A DNA stretch of 56,190 nucleotides, from the NCBI GenBank assembly GCA_018714505.1, contig DVNI01000021.1, positions 1 through 56,190 of the forward strand. The letters are read 5' to 3'. Below the pieces are notes generated by a model, which saw only the letters and a program-made list of their open reading frames with translations, had not been told where the DNA came from and did no database searches. This DNA is from Candidatus Avacidaminococcus intestinavium. Lineage in GTDB: Bacteria > Bacillota > Negativicutes > Acidaminococcales > Acidaminococcaceae. Shown here piece after piece: positions 46,008-52,168 of this stretch. Positions within the stretch are counted from its first letter, which is position 1. Each line of letters begins with the position of its first letter. A program made the translations under genes and the position numbers.

Positions 46008-46700
46008 TTAATCGAAAATTTTTATTGAGTCATACAAAAATTCTATCTTATCAACTGTTTTTTCTGTATGATAGTGCCCACAATACCATTTTTTGTAAAT
46101 TAACTTAGATTCAAGAGAACCAAGCCATTCTTCTGTAGATTTATCCACCAATTCCTGATTAACAAAAGGCAAAAACACTTCAGTCGGCTCATATTTTAAA
46201 GGTGCAGTATGTGTTAGCACCACATCAACCTGCCATGTCAATTCATCCAATTGACTCTCAACATCCGCCTTTATCTGTGCACTAGGTTGTTCATCAGCAA
46301 ACCATTGCCATCCTTTAGCCAAGCGATAAAATTTATCAATGCTGTAAGCACCACCAATAACAAAACATTGTCTATCACCTAAAAGATAATTTTGTCCATC
46401 TTTAGCAAACACTAAATTAGGATAACCTTCTTCAATATATGCCTCTCCTCCACGCCATTTTTGCAATGTATATAGACCGGTAGCAGAAGGTCGTTTCTCG
46501 TGATTACCATGAATGCAAAATAATGTAAGTGGCATTTTTTTTAGTTCATCTTTCAATTTAAGATCCCTATCGTCGCCAAAATAATTTATACCGACATCAC
46601 CTACGATAATCAAAATATCCGCCGAAGAAGTCCGTTTTTTATAGCAAAAGTTAATTATTGTTTCAAAATCGCGATGTTTATCACCCGTAATATAAATCAT
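46008..46700 (-). CDS. Metallophosphoesterase
   Basis: About 230 residues from ATG 46700 (SD AAGGAG, 6 nt). MIYITGDKHRDFE, IIVGDVGINYFG, CIHGNHEKRP, VVLTHTAPL and KWYCGHYHTEK are the metal ligands of a calcineurin-like phosphoesterase (DKH in place of D-x-H at the start is shared by this subfamily). Substrate unknown. It lies between decayed duplicated segments and may be accessory. Confidence 0.82.
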   Translation of the reverse strand: MIYITGDKHRDFETIINFCYKKRTSSADILIIVGDVGINYFGDDRDLKLKDELKKMPLTLFCIHGNHEKRPSATGLYTLQKWRGGEAYIEEGYPNLVFAKDGQNYLLGDRQCFVIGGAYSIDKFYRLAKGWQWFADEQPSAQIKADVESQLDELTWQVDVVLTHTAPLKYEPTEVFLPFVNQELVDKSTEEWLGSLESKLIYKKWYCGHYHTEKTVDKIEFLYDSIKIFD

Positions 46701-46727
46701 TTTAGTCTCCTTATGGCGATTTTTTTT

Positions 46728-46765
46728 ACTTGCATGACAGAAGGCCTCCCTCTTGTCATGCAAGT
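46728..46765. repeat. 12-bp inverted repeat at a duplication edge
   Basis: ACTTGCATGACA (46728-46739) and TGTCATGCAAGT (46754-46765) with 14 bp between. The homology of the pepE copy starts at the next base. No T run follows, so it is not an obvious terminator. Confidence 0.55.
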
Positions 46766-46995
46766 AGCGGCAATAAGTTTTTCTTTTTCAGTTATTGTAA
46801 AAGGTAAAAAGTATTACCATCAGCAACATGCAAATATGGTGTTTGTTAAATCTTTTCTCTGACAATACGCTCTGTTACGGCTGGAAGGTCTAAGCGCTCA
46901 ACTGCAAGACCAACCTAATGCAGAATCAACACAAGACTGCTCAAATAAATCCGCTGTTCCTGCAAAATACGATGTAAAAAAATCATATATATGCT
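46766..46995 (-). pseudogene. Decayed second pepE copy
   Basis: Aligns with pepE N-terminal codons (plus-strand 44171-44477): the blocks around GTTACGGC, CTAAGCGCTCAACTGCAA and CAACACAAGACTGCT are shared. It has lost about 80 bp of the first third and most of the 3' part, carries frameshifts and lacks the Ser nucleophile region. Non-functional. Confidence 0.75.
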
Positions 46996-47227
46996 CCCTT
47001 GAAGATTACTATATATTTTAAAGTTAACTACGCATCACTAAACTTAATCAATCGCACTAATATTATTAATTCGCTAAACTTGTTTGCTTTCCTGCTCAAA
47101 GACTTCCTTTTTATAATTCATTGTCTTTTAACTATACCAACGTCGTTTGAATTAATTGACAAGCGATAACGCATTGCCACCATCCATTAAAATTAACAAT
47201 AAATATTTTATTAAAGACGAGTAAAAA
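46996..47227. repeat. Duplicated pepE upstream segment (copy 2)
   Basis: Matches 44478-44714 along its length (for example TTCGCTAAACTTGTTTGCTT and TTTTATTAAAGACGAGTAAAA), with point changes only. Homology ends at 47227. No gene seen in it. Confidence 0.8.
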
Positions 47228-47260
47228 CCCGCTTACTCTCCATCAGAGAAATAAACGGGT
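47224..47260 (-). terminator. Intrinsic terminator (minus strand)
   Basis: On the minus strand, ACCCGTTTATTTCTC pairs with GAGAGTAAGCGGGT and is followed by TTTTT. It ends minus-strand transcription before the pepE copy. Confidence 0.65.
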
Positions 47261-47494
47261 CTACTAATGATTTTTACAACACTATTTATTGTCTCTGTAG
47301 AAATGATTAAAATAATCAATTGCAACCGGCGTAAATTCAATTCTTATTGTACCATCGACACATTTGTTTGCCTTTTTTCGAACTGCTCGAAATTTTCGAG
47401 TAGTTATCGTTTGCTCTAATTATTCCATTATATAAGTTTCTTGCAAATTATATGCGTCAGTGGGGCGATTCTTCCGATTCACTTTTACAAAACA

Positions 47495-47717
47495 TTAAGG
47501 TCGACAAGCTTTGCATGGCACATATCCGGAATTAACTGCCTGTTGTCTTTTATCAAACCAAACCTTATTTCCCTCATTCATCTTTCCTACATATCGACAA
47601 GAAAAATAATGAAACTTATACAATTGCACATTACCAACATAACTTGCCGCAAAAACAGCAACCGGTATCATAATAATCAATAAGATTGATATCATAAACA
47701 AAAAACTTCTTTTTCAT
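47495..47717 (-). CDS. Small secreted Cys-rich protein with a likely frameshift
   Basis: The main frame encodes VAVFAASYVGNVQLYKFHYFSC... ending SGYVPCKACRP: a signal peptide then a small domain with paired cysteines like the Ada-type Zn/'SCxxV...GYxPCKxC' module found at the end of secreted nucleases. The only start with an SD (GGAGAGAGTGGGG ahead of ATG 47717, MKKK) is one base out of frame. A run of six T's (A's at 47700-47705) sits between; one base less gives a perfect signal peptide, MKKKFLFMISILL. An in-frame ATG at 47695 lacks an SD. Confidence 0.6.
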
Positions 47718-48052
47718 CCCCACTCTCTCCCTTTAATATTACTCTTTTCCCCATCTCGATTATAACATTTATATAACTGAATTATCTAATAATTCCAGCT
47801 TTTTTTCGTATATCTATTCCCTTCTTGTCAAACATAATGAGCTTACACACTAAACAAGAAAGTACTAGCATTGCAAGTAAGAGGCAATCCGATAGTGGTG
47901 TGTCGACTCTTTTATTAATATGTTTGAAGAAAAAGTAGCTATAAAATAGTGGCTATTTTCATTTCGAAGTTACCAATTTCAAATAACTATAGCAGTTGTG
48001 TTATACTTATAAATAAATAACTAACGATAATAAATATAACGGAGTGTTTAAA

Positions 48053-49006
48053 ATGAAAATTATAATATCTTTCATTGCAGCTTTAATACTGTTTTTCACA
48101 AACTACACTTACGCACAAATGCCAAATCATGATTGGCAACTTATCACAGAAAATGCCGAAACGCGAATATATATCGATCCGCTAAATATAAAGAAAACAA
48201 ATGATTATGCCTTTTCCGTTTGGATAAAGTTGGAATTAAAAGATGATTTGCAGATAAATAGAATGAAAAAATATAACTTATCTGAACCGGTAAAATATAT
48301 GTTAGTTCAAAATGAATATAATTTTAGAAACCGAGAAATAAAAACACTACATTTTTCGAATTATGGTCTTTCTGATAACCGTTTGACTCCCGAACCACCT
48401 GATGATCAAACCGTTCGTCCAATAATACCCGGTAGCATTGGTGGCACCACATTTCGAATCTCCTATAATATCTATAGAGGAATAACTAAAACAGAGCAAA
48501 AAAAGGCTAACACAGAGATTATTAAATCTCTCCGTTATTTTAATAAAACAGTGAATACTACAACAGGAATAGAGAGCTATTCACAACCTGATACTTCTTC
48601 CACAAAACCTATATTTTGGGGTGTAAAGATAACTAAGGCTGGTGCTATTTATCAAAATATTCATCTTTCTTTTCCTTCTTCCAAAATCTCTTTCGAAAAT
48701 ACCACCTTTACCTTTTCTAATGCCAAAGAAGCATGGTTATTTGACGCTAATACATACCACCTTCCCAATACAATTCTACAAACTTTCGTTTTTTTTAATG
48801 CTGACAATATCTCAGTTACTATACCTATCAACGTATTAATCAAAGGCTTAAACATATTGACAAGCGGCTCTAATCCAATTATTACTTTGAACCTAGGCAA
48901 AGAAAAAATTCCTCTAAAACTAACATTTGATGATATTATAAATCTTAAAAAAGCCCTTGTTTTTGCCAATAATGCCGAAATAATAAATTTCACATTAACA
49001 CTATAA
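48053..49006 (+). CDS. Secreted protein with surface-adhesin-E-like N-terminal part
   Basis: 317 residues from ATG 48053 (SD CGGAG). Signal peptide to about YTYA. The first part, HDWQLITENAETRIYIDPLN and VWIKLEL, resembles the surface-adhesin E fold. The remaining ~150 residues (from about IESYSQ) are unrecognised. Also a short-range paralogous SD context (GGAGTGTTTAA) as at 18585. Monocistronic. Function unknown. Confidence 0.62.
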   Translation: MKIIISFIAALILFFTNYTYAQMPNHDWQLITENAETRIYIDPLNIKKTNDYAFSVWIKLELKDDLQINRMKKYNLSEPVKYMLVQNEYNFRNREIKTLHFSNYGLSDNRLTPEPPDDQTVRPIIPGSIGGTTFRISYNIYRGITKTEQKKANTEIIKSLRYFNKTVNTTTGIESYSQPDTSSTKPIFWGVKITKAGAIYQNIHLSFPSSKISFENTTFTFSNAKEAWLFDANTYHLPNTILQTFVFFNADNISVTIPINVLIKGLNILTSGSNPIITLNLGKEKIPLKLTFDDIINLKKALVFANNAEIINFTLTL

Positions 49007-49028
49007 TATAGCTTTCATATTTTTTGAG

Positions 49029-49063
49029 ATCGCACCTATTCAAAAATTTCGAACAGGTGCGAT
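49029..49063. terminator. Hairpin behind the secreted-protein gene
   Basis: ATCGCACCT pairs with AGGTGCGAT, inner TTC/GAA pairs. Only a short T tract follows (ACATTTTAATTT), so termination would be moderate. Confidence 0.55.
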
Positions 49064-49101
49064 ACATTTTAATTTCTCTCTTATCAAATAATGTTATTTT
49101 C

Positions 49102-49229
49102 TTGCACAAAAAATAAAACTATGCTAGTATAGCAATATAAAGAGAGATAATCCGATCGGGAACATCGGCTCTCCTTGAAAATTTAAAATTAATTTGAAGA
49201 AGGCCGTGTAACCGTTTACACGGTTTTTT
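49102..49229 (+). ncRNA. Putative small RNA, copy 1 (promoter-hairpin-terminator)
   Basis: TTGCAC (49102-49107), 17 bp, TAGTAT (49125-49130), so a start near 49137. The RNA folds as GAGAG-ATAAT-CCGAT/ATCGG-CTCTC (49142-49173), then a purine-rich TTTGAAGAAGG tract, then terminator CCGTGTAA/TTACACGG with six T's (49204-49229). The core is repeated almost exactly at 51992-52122. No known family recognised. Confidence 0.6.
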
Positions 49230-49453
49230 CATGTCCTATTTACGGACTGAAGTTATAGTAACAACTAATATACTAAAAGCAATCATTAACGAAAGCCCCT
49301 CGAATACAGTCATAACTATCACCTGCCTTCGCAGGAAAACCGAATATCAGATTATCTCTCAAAGAGATATTATATATTTGTCAATAGTAATTGTAAATGC
49401 AAGCGAAATATATGTTTTTAAACAATTCTATCTTTTTAATGTAATCCTTAGAA

Positions 49454-49594
49454 TGCCTGCATTTCCATCTCGGTTTTGGCGTCAACCAAATTGCCAAAGA
49501 ACTCGGCATCACTCATCAAGCAGTATCCAAAAATGAAAAAGGCCGCATTAAAACGCTTAAAAAGCATACTAACGAACATCTGAAACTGACCTAA
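49454..49594 (+). pseudogene. Remnant of a sigma-70 region 4-like HTH protein
   Basis: In frame from 49454 to the TAA at 49592: FGVNQIAKELGITHQAVSKN, followed by EKGRIKTLKK and a short tail ending KLT. This is the C-terminal HTH of a sigma-factor-like protein, common in phage-type and mobile elements. No start codon or upstream part is left. It sits just behind small RNA copy 1. Confidence 0.6.
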
Positions 49595-49601
49595 GAACAT
49601 T

Positions 49602-49663
49602 AAAACAAAGCAAAAGCAGCAGACTGGTTTCCACTACTAGGTACCATCCTGCTGCATTGTTTT
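49602..49663. terminator. Bidirectional terminator hairpin
   Basis: AAAACAA...GCAGCAG pairs with CTGCTGC...TTGTTTT, interrupted stem, at the end of the HTH remnant. Confidence 0.6.
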
Positions 49664-49693
49664 ATAAAAAATATAATAAACTTTGAAGCACAT

Positions 49694-49726
49694 AAATATA
49701 TTTTGCAGGCATCGTAAAATATATTT
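49694..49726. repeat. AT-rich 11-bp inverted repeat
   Basis: AAATATATTTT and AAAATATATTT are separated by 11 bp. In AT-rich DNA this is only mildly unusual. The 355 bp around it (49595-49950) hold no gene that I can see. Confidence 0.4.
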
Positions 49727-49950
49727 GATTAATCTTAACCATCTAAAGCATTTTTTAATCAAAAACATTATACCTAAGAAAAGATATTAATTACTCTTTC
49801 TTTTTACACAATTATATGAACTTTATCAATATATCATTAACAAATATTTATATACTGTTTTTTATCTTTGGTTAAAATAACTTTATGAAATTGCTACATT
49901 TGAGCATAAAATATAGTTATCACTTCCTCAAAATAATAAACTTATTTCAT

Positions 49951-50020
49951 GCTGTCAACAATTAAATATCGCTAATAGCGATATTTAATTGTTGACAGCG
50001 ATATTTGATTGTGATATTAT
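49951..50020 (+). promoter_or_regulatory. Promoter and palindromic operator of the retron-like locus
   Basis: A perfect 23-bp-arm palindrome (49951-49973 and 49977-49999, loop AAT) has ATATCGCT-AAT-AGCGATAT at its centre. A third AGCGATAT copy lies at 49997-50004; the 15-mers AGCGATATTTAATTG (49977) and AGCGATATTTGATTG (49997) differ in one base and are 20 bp apart. The -35 TTGACA (49992-49997) is inside the right arm; the spacer is 17 bp; -10 TATTAT is 50015-50020. Expected binder: the XRE protein at 50559. Confidence 0.8.
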
Positions 50021-50026
50021 ATACTT

Positions 50027-50283
50027 ACAGCGAAAAGCGGGTAAAAATCTGCTGGTCAACTCCCCTAATCTGAAGCATTATTGCTTGTGGGACAATTATA
50101 TTTGTCCTAATTTCTAAGGGCAGCCCAAGAGTTCAGGCCCCGTCCGACTCGTATGCGTCCGCAGAAACGGTCCCGGCTGGGATCCGGGACCGTTTAAACT
50201 GAATTAGATGAGTTATTCTCAGCGCACCAACTCTTTCCTGGGAGGGAATCAATTTAATTTTACTATGGTTCCCGAAGGAGGTT
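50027..50283 (+). ncRNA. Structured RNA of the retron-like locus (candidate msr-msd or leader)
   Basis: About 250 nt, much richer in G+C (especially 50110-50196) than its surroundings. Hairpins seen: AGCGGGT/ATCTGCT (50036-50053), AAGCA/TGCTT (50073-50086), GGACAA/TTGTCC (50090-50107), and a perfect 12-bp stem AAACGGTCCCGG/CCGGGACCGTTT (50165-50195) without a T run. Then GAGTT/AACTC (50210-50233) and GGGAA/TTCCC just before the SD of the 59-codon ORF. Two short hairpins then a longer one is the usual msr-msd look; exact ends and the branching G are not assigned. Confidence 0.65.
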
Positions 50284-50501
50284 AGATATGAAAATATCTT
50301 TAAAATCGCTGAACGCTAAGGATAATCCTAGCAAAGAAAAAATTCGGATTTTGATTAAAGTTCGGTTTGTTCTTCGTAAATCTATTTTTAAAGTTGGTTT
50401 CAGGATTCTCGAAGTTATCTGTTCACTGTTGCAGATAGTCTCACATATTCTATCCTTCTTTAAATAGTTTATGTAAATTGCTTAGGAAGCTCATCTAATT
50501 T
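50202..50501. other. Long-range complementary arms around the small ORF
   Basis: AATTAGATGAG (50202-50212) is the exact complement of CTCATCTAATT (50490-50500); G-U and A-U pairs extend it to about 14. The pairing would enclose the 59-codon ORF. The left arm overlaps the alternative GAGTT/AACTC hairpin, so the two folds exclude each other. It could be the a1/a2 pairing of a retron RNA. Confidence 0.5.
50288..50467 (+). CDS. Hidden 59-residue basic amphipathic peptide (candidate effector/toxin)
   Basis: Strong SD GAAGGAGG, 8 nt before ATG 50288; TAG at 50465. The peptide starts MKISLKSLNAKDNPSKEKIR and has 13 Lys/Arg against 3 acidic residues. The last 25 residues (KVGFRILEVICSLLQIVSHI region) form one hydrophobic helix ending FFK. 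Size and shape recall small membrane-active toxins of toxin-antitoxin modules. It lies between the structured RNA and the XRE gene. I do not recognise a family; translation is inferred from the SD and frame. Confidence 0.6.
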   Translation: MKISLKSLNAKDNPSKEKIRILIKVRFVLRKSIFKVGFRILEVICSLLQIVSHILSFFK

Positions 50502-50558
50502 TTTTAATACATATTCCATGCTAATATATATCTTTTTTCTCTGAAAGGAGGACTTGTA

Positions 50559-50861
50559 ATGATTGGAGAGATTCTAAAAAAAATAAGAAATATTTATGGT
50601 TATAAAGCTAGTGAACTTAGTAAAAAATTAGGAATATCACAGAGTTTTCTGTCTGAAATTGAAAATAATAAAAAACAACCTTCTTTAGAATTATTAAAAA
50701 AATATTCAGAGATATATGAAATCAAATTGTCTTCACTAATTTTATTATCAGAAAACCTAGAAACAGAGCAACAACAAAGCAAAATACATAACAATGTTTT
50801 CATAAGAAATATGATGATTAATTTCATAAACAAAATGGCAAGTGATAATAAGATTGAATAG
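50559..50861 (+). CDS. XRE-family helix-turn-helix protein of the retron-like locus
   Basis: 100 residues. Classic XRE HTH in residues 1-60 (ASELSKKLGISQSFLSEIEN, then KKQPSLELLKKYSEIYEI). The C-terminal 40 residues (from about LSENLETEQQQ) are helical and charged, with no known domain. SD AAAGGAGG, 7 nt. It overlaps the reverse transcriptase start by 20 bp. Likely represses the promoter at 49992 through AGCGATAT sites; may also be the protein partner or antitoxin in the system. Confidence 0.85.
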   Translation: MIGEILKKIRNIYGYKASELSKKLGISQSFLSEIENNKKQPSLELLKKYSEIYEIKLSSLILLSENLETEQQQSKIHNNVFIRNMMINFINKMASDNKIE

Positions 50862-51786
50862 TATTCAAGATAAATTTAGAAGATATGACATCAACCAATG
50901 TGCTCTGTATAAATGTAAAAGTAAAAAAAAATTAGAAAAACTCTTAAATTTACAAATAGGAGAATTAAAATACATTAATGTTATTACAACTTATTATCAT
51001 TTTGAAATTGCTAAATCTTCTTCACATGAAAAACGCGCTGTTAGTGCTCCAAGTTCAAAGTTAAAATCAATCCAATCAAGAATTTTGTCTTTGATACAGT
51101 ATATTAATAGACCTGGGTGGTTAATATCTGGTGAAAAAGGTAAATCCTATATTAACAATAGTCAATGCCATATTTCCGCAAATTACTTATTAGCCATGGA
51201 CATAAAAAATTTTTATAATAATTGTAAACGTAATCCTGTTTATCTTTTTTTTCTTAATGAATTAAAAACTTCTCCCGATGTGGCCAATGTACTAACAAAC
51301 ATTGTTACTTATGAAAATTTAATTCCAACTGGAGCTCCAACAAGTCAATTAATTGCTTTTCACGCCTATACTAATATGTTTACAGAAATAAATCAAATGG
51401 CGCTAAATTTCGGATGCATATTCACACTATATGTTGACGATATGACTTTTTCTTCTTCAGTACCGTTCAATCATATGTCTTTATCATGTAATATAGACAA
51501 AATTTTGAGAAAACATGGGCATAGACCCAAATATAAAAAGCTGAAATACTATTCTAAAAACGAATCTAAACCTATAACCGGTGCAATACTAACCCCAACT
51601 CATACAATAAAAGTACCGAATAAATTGCGTTATAAAATCCATAATACTTTTCAAAAAATTAAAAACAACTCTAATTTTTCGGATGAAGCCAAAAGCGAGT
51701 TACTGACTTTAAAAGGCCGGCTTCAGGCCGCCAAATCTATCGAAAAAAATATATTTCCAGAAATAAGTCGAATTATAAATTCCTGA
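50842..51786 (+). CDS. Retron-type reverse transcriptase
   Basis: 314 residues from GTG 50842 (or TTG 50854), overlapping the XRE gene by 20 bp with no strong SD, so translation is probably coupled. RT motifs in order: KSIQSRILSLI (about 75), motif A LLAMDIKNFYNN with Asp120, motif B PTGAPTSQL (162-170), catalytic YVDD at 197-200, and ITGAILTPTHTIKVP (245-259), the retron VTG-type motif. No maturase or endonuclease domain follows, unlike group II intron proteins. It should reverse-transcribe the upstream structured RNA. Confidence 0.88.
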   Translation: MIIRLNSIQDKFRRYDINQCALYKCKSKKKLEKLLNLQIGELKYINVITTYYHFEIAKSSSHEKRAVSAPSSKLKSIQSRILSLIQYINRPGWLISGEKGKSYINNSQCHISANYLLAMDIKNFYNNCKRNPVYLFFLNELKTSPDVANVLTNIVTYENLIPTGAPTSQLIAFHAYTNMFTEINQMALNFGCIFTLYVDDMTFSSSVPFNHMSLSCNIDKILRKHGHRPKYKKLKYYSKNESKPITGAILTPTHTIKVPNKLRYKIHNTFQKIKNNSNFSDEAKSELLTLKGRLQAAKSIEKNIFPEISRIINS

Positions 51787-51874
51787 TAATTTTGGTACAA
51801 AAGATTTAAAAATATTAATAACAGACAAAGACATACCCTATGTTTATATCGATGAAACTATTCCCTCTCAATAG
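51785..51874 (+). pseudogene. Short coding remnant
   Basis: A 29-codon frame ends with KDLKILITDKDIPYVYIDET, then a short tail and TAG, directly behind the reverse transcriptase stop. It has no start or SD and looks like the C-terminal tail of a lost gene. Family not recognised; chance is possible. Confidence 0.2.
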
Positions 51875-51991
51875 ATAGAAACATAATATTAAATATTTAG
51901 ACTCTATTAATACAAACAGAAATACAATAACCTCTCAATCTGTGCCAAGTAAAAAATAATTATTTTTTCAAATATCGACAATTTTATTTTC

Positions 51992-52122
51992 TTGCACAAA
52001 AAAACAAAACTATGCTAGTATTAGCAATATAAATAGAGATAATCCGATTGGGTATATCGGCTCTCCGGATAATTTAAAATTATTGAAGAAGGGGCCGCTA
52101 CAAAAGTAGCGGCCCCTTCTTC
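51992..52122 (+). ncRNA. Putative small RNA, copy 2
   Basis: TTGCAC (51992-51997), 18 bp, TAGTAT (52016-52021). Core GAGAT-AAT-CCGAT/ATCGG-CTCTC as in copy 1, the same TTGAAGAAGG tract, and a different terminator with a 17-bp stem, GAAGAAGGGGCCGCTAC with its complement (52085-52122). Core conserved, terminator stems different: evidence for a selected or recently duplicated RNA. Located between the retron-like locus and the res gene. Confidence 0.6.
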
Positions 52123-52168
52123 ATTTTCTATTCCCCAAATTACAATATACTATCTCAATAAAAATTAA

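Noticed and set aside
49137-49229. Riboswitch for a downstream gene
   Set aside because: The terminator is followed only by a remnant in copy 1 and by a convergent gene in copy 2, so a free small RNA is more likely.
49231-49536. 101-residue open frame after small RNA copy 1
   Set aside because: Its ATG follows the terminator, it lacks a Shine-Dalgarno, its composition is unlike protein, and it overlaps the sigma-like HTH remnant in another frame.
49951-49999. Palindrome as a terminator or transposon end
   Set aside because: It overlaps a consensus -35 box, lacks a T run, and no target-site duplication or transposase was found; operator fits better.
50165-50195. 12-bp GC-rich hairpin as a transcription terminator
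   Set aside because: Only TTT follows, and the XRE and RT genes lie downstream without another good promoter.
50842-51786. Group II intron or diversity-generating retroelement reverse transcriptase
   Set aside because: No maturase, endonuclease or intron RNA ends are present, and no template/variable repeat pair was seen; the motifs fit retrons.
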